NCBI RefSeq assembly: GCF_004310665.1
Contig: NZ_SIXF01000010.1
Location: 1-64,000, forward strand
Direction of reading: 5' to 3'
Length of the DNA: 64,000 nucleotides
Source of the DNA: Pedobacter kyonggii
Lineage (GTDB): Bacteria; Bacteroidota; Bacteroidia; Sphingobacteriales; Sphingobacteriaceae
Shown here: positions 25,680 through 35,449 of the stretch, piece by piece
How positions within the stretch are numbered: position 1 is the first letter of the stretch
How the letters are laid out: every line of letters starts with the position of its first letter
The notes under the pieces: generated by a model
The model's database searches: none
Told to the model about the DNA's origin: nothing
The model's input: only the letters and a program-made list of their open reading frames with translations
Made by a program: the position numbers and the translations under genes

Positions 25680-28600
25680 ATGAGCATCTCAACCACGAGC
25701 ATAAAAAGGCCGGTTCTGGCCATTGTGATGAACTTATTGATTGTCCTTTTCGGGATAATCGGTTATACCTTTTTGGGTGTTCGCGAATACCCATCGATTG
25801 ACCCTACTGTAGTTTCAGTAAGAACCTCCTATCCTGGGGCCAACTCAGATATTATTGAGTCGCAGATTACCGAACCTTTAGAAAAATCGATCAATTCGAT
25901 TGATGGCATCCGAAATATTTCTTCATCAAGTAACCAGGGAGCGAGTAATATTACCATAGAGTTTAACCTCGATAAAAATATCGAAGAGGCCGCAAACGAT
26001 GTGCGTGATAAAGTATCGCAAGCCTCCAGAAACTTACCTAAAGATATTGATGGTTTACCAGTGGTAAGTAAAGCTGATGCCAACTCTGATCCAATTTTAT
26101 CGATGACGATCCAGAGCGATAAACGCAATACACTGGAGTTAAGTGATTTTGCTGAAAACGTAATTGCCGACCGTATCCAAACCATTCCGGGGGTAAGTAG
26201 TGTACAAATCCAGGGTCAAAGAAAATACGCCATGCGTATCTGGATGGATCCGAATAAACTGAGTGCTTATGGTTTAACTTCTCAGGATATTGTTACCGCC
26301 TTAGATAACGAAAACGTAGAGCTTCCTTCAGGAAAAATTACGGGAGCTACCACCGAACTAACAGTTAAAACCTTAGGAAAGCTGACCAACGAAAGTCAGT
26401 TTAACAACTTAATCTTAAAAGCGGATAGCAATCAGGTCGTTAAATTAAAAGATATAGGTTATGCAGTTTTAGGGCCAGAAAACGAAGAAACCATTCTCCG
26501 TGAATCGGGCAGACCGATGGTGGCCATAGCCATTATCCCTCAGCCAGGGGCCAATTACCTCGATATCAGTAAAGAGTTTTACAAGCGTTTTGATAAGTTA
26601 AAAGCTGATATGCCTAAAGACATTAAACTGCAGGTTGCATTAGATAATACCCTTTTCATCAAACGTTCGGTAACCGAGGTGGCAGAAACCATTGGTTTAT
26701 CGCTGGTACTGGTAATTTTGATCATTTACCTTTTCTTTAGAGATTGGGCCATTGCCTTCAGACCATTAATCGATATCCCGGTATCGTTGGTTTTCACTTT
26801 CTTCATTATGTACGCCTTTGGCTTTTCAATAAATGTATTGAGTTTATTGGCTATTGTACTGGCTACAGGATTGGTGGTGGATGATGGTATTGTGGTTACC
26901 GAAAATATCTTTAAAAAGGTTGAAGAGGGCATGTCGCCTTTCGAGGCAGCCATTAAAGGATCTAATGAAATCTTTTTTGCTGTAATTTCGATTTCCGTTA
27001 CCCTAGCAGCCGTATTTTTACCGGTAATATTCTTACAGGGATTTGTTGGCCGCTTATTTAGAGAGTTCGGTGTGGTAATCGGTGCAGCAGTACTGGTCTC
27101 TGCTTTTGTATCGCTAACCTTAACACCGATGTTAAATGCCTACCTGATGAAAAAAGGTGGACATAAACCATCCAGGTTTTACAATTGGACAGAGCCCTAT
27201 TTTGTGAAATTAAATGATGCCTACGAATCGAATCTGAATAAATTTTTGGATAAAAAATGGCTTTCCGTTCCGATTATTCTGGTTTGTATGGGCTTAATTT
27301 TCTTATTCTGGAAGATTCTGCCAAAAGAAACTGCCCCTTATGATGATAGAAGTGCAATAAACATCAGCGCAACTACCCCAGAGGGCGCATCATTTGCCTA
27401 TACCGATCAGTTTATTATGAAACTGAACCAATTGGTTCTCGATTCTGTTCCCGAGAAAAAAGTAAATATTACGATTACTTCACCAAGTTTCGGCGGTTCG
27501 GGTGCTGTAAACTCGGGTTTTGTAAGAATGGGGTTGGTTGATCCTGAAGATCGTGAGCGCTCGCAAAAAGAGATTGCCGATATGCTTACCCGCATCACAA
27601 AGGAATACACTGAGGGCAAAACCATTGTGAACCAACAGCCAACCATCTCCGTTGGCCGTCGCGGCGGCTTGCCAATTAGCTACATCATCCAGGCACAAAA
27701 TTTCGAAAAATTAAGGGAGAAAATTCCTTTGTTTATGGATGCGGTATCGAAAGACCCAACATTCACCGTTTCGGATGTGAACCTGAAATTTAACAAGCCC
27801 GAAATTAACTTAACTATCGACAGGGATAAAGCCAAAAACTTAGGCGTTTCTATATCGGCTATTGCCCAAACCTTAAATTTAGGTTTAAGCGGTCAAAGGT
27901 TTTCGTATTTCTTCATGAATGGAAAACAATACCAGGTAATTGGCCAGTTTGATCGTGGAGACCGGAAAGATCCATTAGATCTGAGCTCGGTTTATGTACG
28001 TAATGATAAAGGCGAATTGGTTCAGCTCGACAATGTGGTTACCGCAAAAGAAGAAAGTAGTCCTCCACAATTGTACAGGAACAACCGTTTTATCGCAGCA
28101 ACTGTTTCGGCAGGGTTAGCACCTGGAAAAAGTATTGGTGAAGGTATTGATGCCATGGACGCCATTTCTAAAAAAGTATTAGATGAAACTTTCTCTACTG
28201 ATTTAAGTGGAGAATCGCGGGATTTTAAAGAAAGTTCTTCAAATACCTTCTTTGCATTTGGTTTGGCGCTCCTGCTCGTTTATTTAATTCTTTCAGCGCA
28301 GTTTGAGAGCTTCAAAGATCCGATTATTATCATTTTAACTGTACCTATGGCGGTTGCCGGTGCATTTTTATCGCTATGGTTATGTGGTCAAAGCTGGAAT
28401 ATCTTCAGCCAGATCGGTACCATTATGCTTATTGGCCTGGTAACTAAAAATGGTATTTTAATAGTGGAATTTGCCAACCAGTTAAAAGAAAAAGGCATTC
28501 CAATCCCCGAAGCCATACGTGAAGCTGCTGTTTCGCGTTTGCGCCCAATTTTAATGACCAGTTTGGCGATTGCCATTGGTGCACTACCTATTGCATTGGC

Positions 28601-28790
28601 TTTAGGAGCTGCCGCAAAAAGTAGAATGAGTATGGGAACCGTAATTGTTGGTGGTACGTTATTCTCTTTGGTTTTAACCTTATTTGTAATCCCTGCCATT
28701 TACTCTTACTGGGCTAAACCATACAAACCGAATAAAGAATTGAAAGAAGCCCATCGTTTTGAACAAGAAGCTTTACATATAGAAGAATAA
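25680..28790 (+). CDS. RND efflux transporter, AcrB-like permease
   Basis: A 1036-residue proton-driven pump. Standard RND layout: TM1 (VLAIVMNLLIVLFGIIGYTFL), porter domain, TM2-6, second porter domain, TM7-12. The proton-relay aspartates are in AIVLATGLVVDDGIVVTENI and the partner lysine in GLVTKNGILIVEFAN. The closing segment is VIVGGTLFSLVLTLFVIPAIYSYW. It is likely a hydrophobe/amphiphile exporter (HAE-1 type). It sits 3 bp after the porter-like lipoprotein and 1 bp before the outer-membrane channel gene, so all are translated together. Confidence 0.96.
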   Translation: MSISTTSIKRPVLAIVMNLLIVLFGIIGYTFLGVREYPSIDPTVVSVRTSYPGANSDIIESQITEPLEKSINSIDGIRNISSSSNQGASNITIEFNLDKNIEEAANDVRDKVSQASRNLPKDIDGLPVVSKADANSDPILSMTIQSDKRNTLELSDFAENVIADRIQTIPGVSSVQIQGQRKYAMRIWMDPNKLSAYGLTSQDIVTALDNENVELPSGKITGATTELTVKTLGKLTNESQFNNLILKADSNQVVKLKDIGYAVLGPENEETILRESGRPMVAIAIIPQPGANYLDISKEFYKRFDKLKADMPKDIKLQVALDNTLFIKRSVTEVAETIGLSLVLVILIIYLFFRDWAIAFRPLIDIPVSLVFTFFIMYAFGFSINVLSLLAIVLATGLVVDDGIVVTENIFKKVEEGMSPFEAAIKGSNEIFFAVISISVTLAAVFLPVIFLQGFVGRLFREFGVVIGAAVLVSAFVSLTLTPMLNAYLMKKGGHKPSRFYNWTEPYFVKLNDAYESNLNKFLDKKWLSVPIILVCMGLIFLFWKILPKETAPYDDRSAINISATTPEGASFAYTDQFIMKLNQLVLDSVPEKKVNITITSPSFGGSGAVNSGFVRMGLVDPEDRERSQKEIADMLTRITKEYTEGKTIVNQQPTISVGRRGGLPISYIIQAQNFEKLREKIPLFMDAVSKDPTFTVSDVNLKFNKPEINLTIDRDKAKNLGVSISAIAQTLNLGLSGQRFSYFFMNGKQYQVIGQFDRGDRKDPLDLSSVYVRNDKGELVQLDNVVTAKEESSPPQLYRNNRFIAATVSAGLAPGKSIGEGIDAMDAISKKVLDETFSTDLSGESRDFKESSSNTFFAFGLALLLVYLILSAQFESFKDPIIIILTVPMAVAGAFLSLWLCGQSWNIFSQIGTIMLIGLVTKNGILIVEFANQLKEKGIPIPEAIREAAVSRLRPILMTSLAIAIGALPIALALGAAAKSRMSMGTVIVGGTLFSLVLTLFVIPAIYSYWAKPYKPNKELKEAHRFEQEALHIEE

Positions 28791-28791
28791 G

Positions 28792-30102
28792 ATGAGCAAG
28801 AAATTAAAAATATTTATCCTACTGCTAAGCTCATCCATTTCGGGCTTTGCACAAGAACAGCTGAGCTTGCAGGAAGCCATTACCATTGCTTTACAGAATA
28901 ATTACGACATTAAAATCAGTAAAAACCAGGTCGATATGGCAAAGAACAATGCCAATATCGGCAATGCTGGTATATTACCTAACTTAACAGGAAGTTACAC
29001 GAATGGTGGAAGTATCCAAAACACCCGACAAACCCCTGCAACTGGCCCTGATCGGGTAATTACAGGAGCAAAAAGTACCAATAACAGTTATGGGGCCGAT
29101 TTAAACTGGACCATTTTTGATGGTTTTAGTATGTTCGCCAATTACGACCGTTTAAAAGAACTGCAAAAACAAGGTGAATTAAACGCCCGTTTAACCATTT
29201 TAACAACTGTAGCCGATGTAATTACAGCCTATTATGATATTGTAAGACAGCAGCAATTGGTTATCGCTGCCGATAGCGCAATGGACGTTTCGGTATTACG
29301 CACCAGTATTGCCAAAACAAAATTGCAGCTTGGCCGTGGTTCTAAATTGGATGTGTTAACTGCACAGGTTGATTACAATACCGATACCTCAAACTACCTG
29401 CAAACCAAAAATGCCTTACAGGTGGCTAAAGTTCGATTAAACCAGTTGATGGTGAGAGATATTGGTACTTCGTTTTCTGTAAATAATAGCATTGATGTAG
29501 ATAAAGGTATCCTGTTTAGCAAAATGGCCGAAATGGCCGAGCAACAGAATCCGAATGTGCAGAATGCTTTTATCAATCAACGCATTGCTTCGTTAAATCT
29601 AAAATCTATCCGTGGAGCGCGGTATCCATCTGTTAGCCTAAACTCTGGTTATAGCAGGGCAAACAGTACCAGCCCTACGGGCTTTAACCAAAAGTTTGCT
29701 GCAAACGGATTCACTTATGGTGTTACGGCAAGCCTTAATTTATTTAACGGCTTTTTACAGCGCCAACAAGAACGCAATGCAAAGATCGAGATCAACAATT
29801 CTACCCTGAATTTAAACAAAACCAAACTTGATGTAAACGCGCAGTTGCTTACCGCCTATCAAAATTACAGCACCTACCTTGATCTGATTAAATTAGAGCA
29901 ACGAAATGTAGATATTGCAAAAGAAAACCTAGATATTACTTTAGCAAAATATCGTTTGGGCAGCATAGCCCCTTTGGAGCTAAGAGAAGCACAACGAAAT
30001 GCGATAGATGCAAAGAACCGTTTCATCGAAATGCAATATCAGGCCAAAATTGCCGAAACAACACTGAAAGAAATCAGTGGAAATATAAATTTATCTAATT
30101 AA
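28792..30102 (+). CDS. TolC-family outer-membrane efflux channel
   Basis: This 436-residue protein completes the tripartite pump. It has a signal peptide (MSKKLKIFILLLSSSISGFAQ) and two TolC repeats of long alternating helices with the usual LSLQEAITIALQNNYDIKIS opening and LAKYRLGSIAPLELREAQRNAIDAK in the last repeat. Length is normal for the Bacteroidota family. The next gene starts 17 bp later on the same strand, so read-through to the kinase is possible. Confidence 0.95.
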   Translation: MSKKLKIFILLLSSSISGFAQEQLSLQEAITIALQNNYDIKISKNQVDMAKNNANIGNAGILPNLTGSYTNGGSIQNTRQTPATGPDRVITGAKSTNNSYGADLNWTIFDGFSMFANYDRLKELQKQGELNARLTILTTVADVITAYYDIVRQQQLVIAADSAMDVSVLRTSIAKTKLQLGRGSKLDVLTAQVDYNTDTSNYLQTKNALQVAKVRLNQLMVRDIGTSFSVNNSIDVDKGILFSKMAEMAEQQNPNVQNAFINQRIASLNLKSIRGARYPSVSLNSGYSRANSTSPTGFNQKFAANGFTYGVTASLNLFNGFLQRQQERNAKIEINNSTLNLNKTKLDVNAQLLTAYQNYSTYLDLIKLEQRNVDIAKENLDITLAKYRLGSIAPLELREAQRNAIDAKNRFIEMQYQAKIAETTLKEISGNINLSN

Positions 30103-30119
30103 TTTTTATATTTAGTCCC

Positions 30120-30983
30120 ATGATACTTGTTGCAGATAGTGGCTCATCAAAAACCGATTGGATGGGCTATCATAATGGCGAAACCATTAAATTTAGCACT
30201 CCTGGAATAAACCCTTATTTCTTAAGTGAGCAAGAAATTACCAAACTGATTTCTAAAAATGAACCTTTATTACAATATGCTAGTGAGGTAAAAGAAATCT
30301 ACTTTTTTGGAGCAGGTTGTTCTTCACCAGACAAACATGAAGTAGTCTCAAATGGTCTGTCAGCTGTTTTTGGTAATGCTTTTATTTCAGTAGATCACGA
30401 TCTTCTGGGTTCGGTATATGCTACTTGCGGAAATGCCGAAGGCTTAAACTGTATTTTAGGCACCGGATCGAATATCTGTTATTTCGATGGAAAGAAAATC
30501 CACGATGGCCACCATGGCTTAGGTTATGTACTTGGCGATGAAGGTTCTGGTACTTTTTTTGGAAAAAAAGTGCTATTAAGCTATATGTACAATAAAATGC
30601 CATCCAACTTAGCGGCAGAGTTTAAAAAATCTTTCCCAGCAGAAAAAGAACAGATTATTACCAATGTATATCAAAAACCTTTCCCTAATATCTATTTAGC
30701 AGGTTTTAGCCGTTTCATGGCCAGCCACACAGACCATCCCTTTATTCAGGATATTTTAAGAGCTGGCTTTCAGGAATTTGTAGATACGAATGTTAAAGAT
30801 TATCCTAAACATAAAAACGTTCCATGCCATTTTGTAGGCTCTATAGCTTACTATTACCAGGAAACATTAATTTCAGTGTTATTAGAAAACGGTATTGAGC
30901 CTGGGAAAATACTACAGAAACCTATAGAAGAGTTATTTAATTTTATCTTAAATAAAGAGGGCATCGTACAACAAGCGAGTTAA
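30120..30983 (+). CDS. N-acetylglucosamine kinase-like (BadF/BadG/BcrA/BcrD ATPase)
   Basis: A 287-residue ASKHA-fold ATPase. Phosphate-1 motif LVADSGSSKTDWMGY is at the N-terminus, GLNCILGTGSNICYFDG and LGYVLGDEGSGTFFGKK form the nucleotide and sugar pockets. This pattern is shared with GlcNAc kinases rather than with the radical dehydratase activators. A role in recycling amino sugars is likely, since Bacteroidota carry such genes for cell-wall salvage. It follows the efflux operon closely, but functional linkage is doubtful. Confidence 0.87.
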   Translation: MILVADSGSSKTDWMGYHNGETIKFSTPGINPYFLSEQEITKLISKNEPLLQYASEVKEIYFFGAGCSSPDKHEVVSNGLSAVFGNAFISVDHDLLGSVYATCGNAEGLNCILGTGSNICYFDGKKIHDGHHGLGYVLGDEGSGTFFGKKVLLSYMYNKMPSNLAAEFKKSFPAEKEQIITNVYQKPFPNIYLAGFSRFMASHTDHPFIQDILRAGFQEFVDTNVKDYPKHKNVPCHFVGSIAYYYQETLISVLLENGIEPGKILQKPIEELFNFILNKEGIVQQAS

Positions 30984-31098
30984 AATCGAAGTCAAATTTT
31001 TAGCTACTATAAATTTATTGTTAAAATATCCTTAAGATTGTAAACATAACAACATAAACTTTTGTTATATTTTTAGCGGCATATAAATGCTAACACAT

Positions 31099-31491
31099 AT
31101 GAAGAGAATACTGGTAGTAGACGATGATATTGAGGTTTTAGAAACCATACAATTAATACTGGAAATCGGAGGATTTAAAGTTTCGGCACTGAATGATGGC
31201 GAAGAAATTTTTAACAGAATCGAAAAATTTAGCCCTGATTTAATCTTATTGGATATTTCTCTTGGGCATATAGATGGGCGTGTGCTATGCGAACAGTTAA
31301 AATCAATTGAAAGTACCTCTAAAATTCCAATATTACTGATTTCTGGTTTATACGATCCAAAAGATTTTACCACCTTAAACTACGGTCAGGACGATTTCTT
31401 ATCAAAACCATTCCAAATGGATGTATTGCTTAAAAAGATCACTAAAATTCTTTCACTGGAAGAAGATAAACCAAGTTTTCTTTTAAATTAA
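31099..31491 (+). CDS. Single-domain response regulator (CheY-like)
   Basis: A stand-alone receiver domain of about 130 residues, opening ILVVDDDIEVLETI with the acidic pocket, phospho-aspartate in DLILLDISLG and the lysine in DDFLSKPF. No output domain. I start at MKRILV (31099); an ATG 12 bp upstream is also in frame. A terminator follows, so it is monocistronic and the partner kinase is elsewhere. Confidence 0.9.
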   Translation: MKRILVVDDDIEVLETIQLILEIGGFKVSALNDGEEIFNRIEKFSPDLILLDISLGHIDGRVLCEQLKSIESTSKIPILLISGLYDPKDFTTLNYGQDDFLSKPFQMDVLLKKITKILSLEEDKPSFLLN

Positions 31492-31514
31492 GTTAATCCA
31501 AAATTAAAATATTT

Positions 31515-31550
31515 AGCCAAGAGGATTTTTAAATCTGCTTGGCTTTTTTA
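31515..31550 (+). terminator. Intrinsic terminator after receiver gene
   Basis: AGCCAAG, a 16-base loop and CTTGGCT run into a T-tract. Its presence here argues that the next gene starts at 31596 and not at the in-frame ATG at 31539, which lies in the loop of this hairpin. Confidence 0.75.
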
Positions 31551-31595
31551 TTTAAAAAAATAAAATTTATCTTCCTATCGGACAAATTACTTACC

Positions 31596-32333
31596 ATGAT
31601 ACCAAGCAATGAATGGTTAAAAACCTGGAACGAGAAGCGTATTTTATTAGCCTGCCCCAATAACCTGAATGATTATTTTGAGGAAACCTCGGTAGCTGGT
31701 AAACAAATAGATCACCTAGAACTGGGAAGTGTTTCTATTCCAACAGGAGAAATACTGGTCAGAGATCCACTTGTATATGTTCAAAAAGATGCTGAACCGT
31801 ATTTAATTAAAGTCCCCAGAGGCGAATTTCCGGTAACTACAGCCGTAGTTGTTCCCCATGGTGAAGATTGTGCCAGATATGCTGCCGTTAAAGTGCAATT
31901 TACAGCTTATGATGCGATACGCTTTGAGGAGGCACTAATAGGCACAGAAGACCTTGTTGATTTTAACGAAGGAGAATTTTTTGGTTTTAATGTAGATGCA
32001 GGCTTAGCGTGTATATTGGATAAAGAAACGTTAAACCATTTCTGCGCATTTCAAGACACGTTTAATAAGGAGAATCCCGGCAAGAATCTGTATGATGATT
32101 ACTTCGCTGCACTTTTCGCAAGTAATTATGCTGAAAACCCTGATTACCAACGTGAAGGTGGCGATTGGATCAACTGGACAATCCCCGGAACTAAATATCA
32201 TATCCCATTTTTTCAAAGTGGCTTTGGTGATGGTACCTACCCTGTTTACTATGGTTTTGACATCGATGACAATATTTGCGCACTAATTATTCAGTTTATT
32301 GATATTGAGCTGGCTTACGGAGAAGAGGAGTAA
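31596..32333 (+). CDS. DUF4241 family protein
   Basis: The 245-residue product (MIPSNEWLKTWNEKRILLAC...) belongs to DUF4241 as I remember it, with SIPTGEILVRDPL, the VDAGLACILDKET segment and a C-terminal GDWINWTIPG...GDGTYPVYYGFD region. No signal peptide. Members appear in immunity or toxin-antitoxin-like settings in some genomes, but the function is unknown and nothing nearby suggests one. I chose the internal ATG because the longer form overlaps the preceding terminator. Confidence 0.8.
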   Translation: MIPSNEWLKTWNEKRILLACPNNLNDYFEETSVAGKQIDHLELGSVSIPTGEILVRDPLVYVQKDAEPYLIKVPRGEFPVTTAVVVPHGEDCARYAAVKVQFTAYDAIRFEEALIGTEDLVDFNEGEFFGFNVDAGLACILDKETLNHFCAFQDTFNKENPGKNLYDDYFAALFASNYAENPDYQREGGDWINWTIPGTKYHIPFFQSGFGDGTYPVYYGFDIDDNICALIIQFIDIELAYGEEE

Positions 32334-32889
32334 ATTTCAATTCAACAATAATGAGGCGGTATCAAAAAGTTAAATTCGATCCGAATTGTCTCGTTGTCAA
32401 AAGGACTCCTACGGAGAGCTTATCGAAACGCTCTACTAAGGCTATTTAATGTAGTCCTTCAACAGGCTCAAGATGACGACAATCTATATTAGGAGACAGC
32501 CACACGGAATCATATACGAATCGTGGAATAGGCGCTATGAGTGGAACCCCCTCCTAGGGGCACAGCACTATCTAATCTAAACCCGATGGCACGAATGCCC
32601 CCGATTAAGCACTTCTTTTTATTATGCTATCATGTGCTTGCTTGTTTCACAGGTTTTCATCGGGGCAGAAGGTACAGCGGGACTAACACCAATAGAAATA
32701 CTGGCTTTGCTTTCCAGATCATTATTTAACTGTGTAATAATAAAAATAACCAGTGGACTGTGAAACACAGACCATGGAATCAGAAATTGGCTTCGCAAAT
32801 GACGACTCTCGCGACTGTCATTTTGGCAAACAAATTCTTTTGGAACAACCCTTGTTATGCAGGATATAGATTAAACAATTTATTTACAT
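32334..32889. repeat. Gene-free region with two dispersed-repeat modules
   Basis: This 556-bp gap has no convincing gene. Module one (about 32385-32485) has GTTGTCAAAAGGACT and AGTCCTTCAACAGGCTCAAG followed by ATGACGACAAT, a variant of the dispersed GTCAT palindromes. Module two (about 32577-32690) starts AAACCCGATGGCACGAATGC, contains a CCCCGAT...ATCGGGG hairpin, and ends GTACAGCGGGACT. The same borders occur near 61148-61210 around a different core. The modules look like non-coding, probably RNA-hairpin or transposon-derived repeats. Confidence 0.65.
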
Positions 32890-34776
32890 ATGAGCATACA
32901 GGAAAAAGGAAATATCTCTATACATACCGAGAATATTTTCCCGATAATTAAGAAGTTTTTATACTCTGATAACGAAATTTTTCTTCGTGAGTTGGTTTCT
33001 AACGCAGTAGATGCAGTCCAGAAAATTAAAAGACTAGGTTCATTAGGTCAGTTTAATGGCGAAGTTGGTCAACCATTGGTGCAAGTTGCAGTTGATAAGG
33101 ATGCAAAAACCATTACCATTAGCGATAATGGCTTGGGGATGACTGCCGAAGAGATAAAAAAATACATTAACCAGGTTGCATTTTCTGGCGCAAGTGAGTT
33201 TGTAGAGAAATTTAAAGATGCTAAAGATGCCAATGAAATCATCGGTAAATTCGGTTTAGGTTTCTACTCGGCCTTTATGGTTGCAGATTTAGTTGAGATT
33301 CAAACATTATCATACCAGGATGGCGCTGAACCTGCACGTTGGGTTTGCGATGGCAGTACAGAATTTGAAATTACTGAAGGCACTAAAGCTACACGTGGTA
33401 CTGATATTATTCTCCATGTAAACAAAGATTCTGAAGAGTTTTTAGAAGAAAGTAAACTGCAGGAAATTCTTGATAAATACGCTAAATTTTTACCGGTTCC
33501 AATTAAGTTTGGTACAAAAACAGAATCGGTTGAAGATGGTGTTGATGAAGAAGGTAAAGCAAAGTATAACGATTTTGAGGTTGATAACATTATCAATACC
33601 ACTAACCCGATCTGGACAAAAGCTCCTGCAGATTTGTCAGACGAGGATTATTTAAACTTTTACCGCGAATTATATCCATTTAGTGAAGAACCATTATTCT
33701 GGATCCACCTAAATGTTGATTATCCTTTTAATTTAACAGGCGTACTGTATTTCCCTAAGTTGAAAAACGATTTCGAAATGCAGCGCAACAAAATCAAATT
33801 GTACTCTCGTCAGGTATTTATTACCGATGAGGTTAAAGATATTGTTCCTGAATTTTTGATGTTATTACACGGTGTAATCGATTCTCCTGATATTCCGTTA
33901 AATGTATCGCGTAGTTTCTTACAGGCCGACAGCAACGTTAAAAAGATCAATAACTACATTACTAAAAAGGTTGCTGATAAACTAGGTGAGTTATTTGCTA
34001 AAGACCGTAAAGCTTACGAAGATAAATGGAAAGACATTGGTCTTTTTGTAAAATACGGTATGATCAGTGAAGAGAAGTTTTACGATAAAGCTAAAGACTT
34101 TGCTTTAGTAGGCAATACCAAAAATGAGCTTTTCACACTTCCAGAGTATAAGGAGAAGGTAACAGCATTACAAACCGATAAAAACGGCACCGTGGTTTAT
34201 TTATATACCAATGATGCTGCTAAACAAGATGCATTTATCCAATCGGCCAATAAAAAAGATTACGATGTTTTAGTATTGGATTCGCCAATCGACAATCACT
34301 TTATTAATCAATTGGAGCAAAAATTAGAAAAAACATCAATCAAACGTGTTGACTCTAGTGTTGCGGATAAATTAATTGAGAAAGACGAACAAAATGAGCA
34401 TGTTTTAACTGAAGATCAGGTAAAAGAAGTTACTGCTATTTTTGAAAAAGCCATTACCAAACCAGGTATGCATGTAGAAATTGTGGCTTTACATCCTGAA
34501 GAATTACCAGTTACCATTACGATGGATGAGTTTATGCGCCGGATGAAAGATATGGCTGCAATGGGTGGCGGAATGGGCTTCTATGGCCAAATGCCAGACA
34601 ACTATAAGGTTGCCATTAATGGAAACCATAAATTGGTAAGTAAAATTTTAAAAGCTGAAGGGGAAGAGCAGCGCAACCTGGCGAAACAAGCGGTAGATTT
34701 AGCACTTTTAGCACAAGGTATGTTAACTGGTGCAGAATTAACAGCTTTTGTAAGCAGAAGTGTAGAATTAATTTAA
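32890..34776 (+). CDS. htpG: Molecular chaperone HtpG (Hsp90)
   Basis: A 628-residue Hsp90 homologue. The N-terminal GHKL ATPase domain shows ELVSNAVDAVQKI, ISDNGLGMT and KFGLGFYSAFMVAD. The middle domain has LPLNVSRSFLQ-like DIPLNVSRSFLQAD, and the C-terminal dimer domain closes the protein. Length matches bacterial HtpG. A terminator after the stop makes it a single-gene unit. Confidence 0.98.
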   Translation: MSIQEKGNISIHTENIFPIIKKFLYSDNEIFLRELVSNAVDAVQKIKRLGSLGQFNGEVGQPLVQVAVDKDAKTITISDNGLGMTAEEIKKYINQVAFSGASEFVEKFKDAKDANEIIGKFGLGFYSAFMVADLVEIQTLSYQDGAEPARWVCDGSTEFEITEGTKATRGTDIILHVNKDSEEFLEESKLQEILDKYAKFLPVPIKFGTKTESVEDGVDEEGKAKYNDFEVDNIINTTNPIWTKAPADLSDEDYLNFYRELYPFSEEPLFWIHLNVDYPFNLTGVLYFPKLKNDFEMQRNKIKLYSRQVFITDEVKDIVPEFLMLLHGVIDSPDIPLNVSRSFLQADSNVKKINNYITKKVADKLGELFAKDRKAYEDKWKDIGLFVKYGMISEEKFYDKAKDFALVGNTKNELFTLPEYKEKVTALQTDKNGTVVYLYTNDAAKQDAFIQSANKKDYDVLVLDSPIDNHFINQLEQKLEKTSIKRVDSSVADKLIEKDEQNEHVLTEDQVKEVTAIFEKAITKPGMHVEIVALHPEELPVTITMDEFMRRMKDMAAMGGGMGFYGQMPDNYKVAINGNHKLVSKILKAEGEEQRNLAKQAVDLALLAQGMLTGAELTAFVSRSVELI

Positions 34777-34798
34777 TCAGGAAATCCTGCTATAGTTT

Positions 34799-34831
34799 AA
34801 AGGGAGAAATCGAATTGGTTTCTCCTTTTTT
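34799..34831 (+). terminator. Terminator of htpG
   Basis: GGAGAAA, a 9-base loop and TTTCTCC followed by a T-run, 22 bp after the htpG stop. Confidence 0.8.
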
Positions 34832-34848
34832 CTTTTGCGAGCGGTCAT

Positions 34849-34878
34849 AAAAAAAGTCTTGATCAGATCAAGACTTTT
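34849..34878 (-). terminator. Terminator of the HsdR_N-like gene
   Basis: On the minus strand AAGTCTTGATC and GATCAAGACTT form an almost loopless stem ending in seven T residues, about 60 bp past the stop of the nuclease-like gene. Confidence 0.75.
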
Positions 34879-34939
34879 GGGTAAGAATTTTCGGGAACTC
34901 TTAGATTAAAATTAATATTGTTTAGCTTGTAGCTTGCTA

Positions 34940-35428
34940 CTATATTACATTAGTTTTATGATCTACATTGAAATAATCTTTATGATCCTCGATCATTTTA
35001 GCAATGATAGCAGCTTTAGTATCGGTTATTTTAAATTCGAATAATGGTTCTTGGTTTTTCTTTGATCTCACCATTTTCTCTGTGTAAAAGCGGTATACTA
35101 AGCCGTTGGTTAATAAACCATATTTAGCTTTTGTTTTACGGAAGTATTTAGACAGGCGTGAATCGTGAATATCTAAATTATCGTTGTGGTGTTTACATTC
35201 AACAAGTATTGTTGGTTCGCCATCTTTCATAATGGTGTAATCAACTTTTTTACTTTTTTTAACCCCAAAGTCTAGAACAGCTTCAGATTGAACCTCAGAA
35301 GGATCAAATCCTAAGATTTGGATAAAAGGCATAACCAACGCATTCCTTGTTAAATCCTCAGATTGAACTTGTGGAAGCATTTTCTTAATTCTTACGGCAA
35401 ACTGCCCGATTTCGTCTTTCAATTCCAT
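34940..35428 (-). CDS. Orphan HsdR N-terminal-like (PD-(D/E)XK) protein
   Basis: A 162-residue protein matching the N-terminal nuclease domain of type I restriction R subunits (HSDR_N type). The nuclease core is seen as VDYTIMKDGEPTILVECKHH, where D and the ExK pair (ECK) are intact, and as KAKYGLLTNGLVYRFYTE. The helicase and other parts of HsdR are absent, and no HsdM/HsdS lies near. Small proteins of this type are common in Bacteroidota. It could be a stand-alone nuclease or nucleic-acid binder. It is 21 bp downstream of the gene at 35450. Confidence 0.85.
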   Translation of the reverse strand: MELKDEIGQFAVRIKKMLPQVQSEDLTRNALVMPFIQILGFDPSEVQSEAVLDFGVKKSKKVDYTIMKDGEPTILVECKHHNDNLDIHDSRLSKYFRKTKAKYGLLTNGLVYRFYTEKMVRSKKNQEPLFEFKITDTKAAIIAKMIEDHKDYFNVDHKTNVI

Positions 35429-35449
35429 GTTGTTATCTATTATAGGTAG

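Noticed and set aside
30120-30983. Idea that the sugar kinase-like gene is part of the efflux system
   Set aside because: Only proximity (17 bp) supports it; the protein has all kinase motifs and no plausible link to transport.
31539-31595. Upstream ATG extending the DUF4241 protein by 19 residues
   Set aside because: The extension lies inside the terminator hairpin of the preceding gene and gives an odd hydrophobic basic head not seen in the family.
32541-32951. Short plus-strand frames before htpG
   Set aside because: They cover palindromic repeat modules or overlap the start of htpG in another frame, and encode no recognisable protein.
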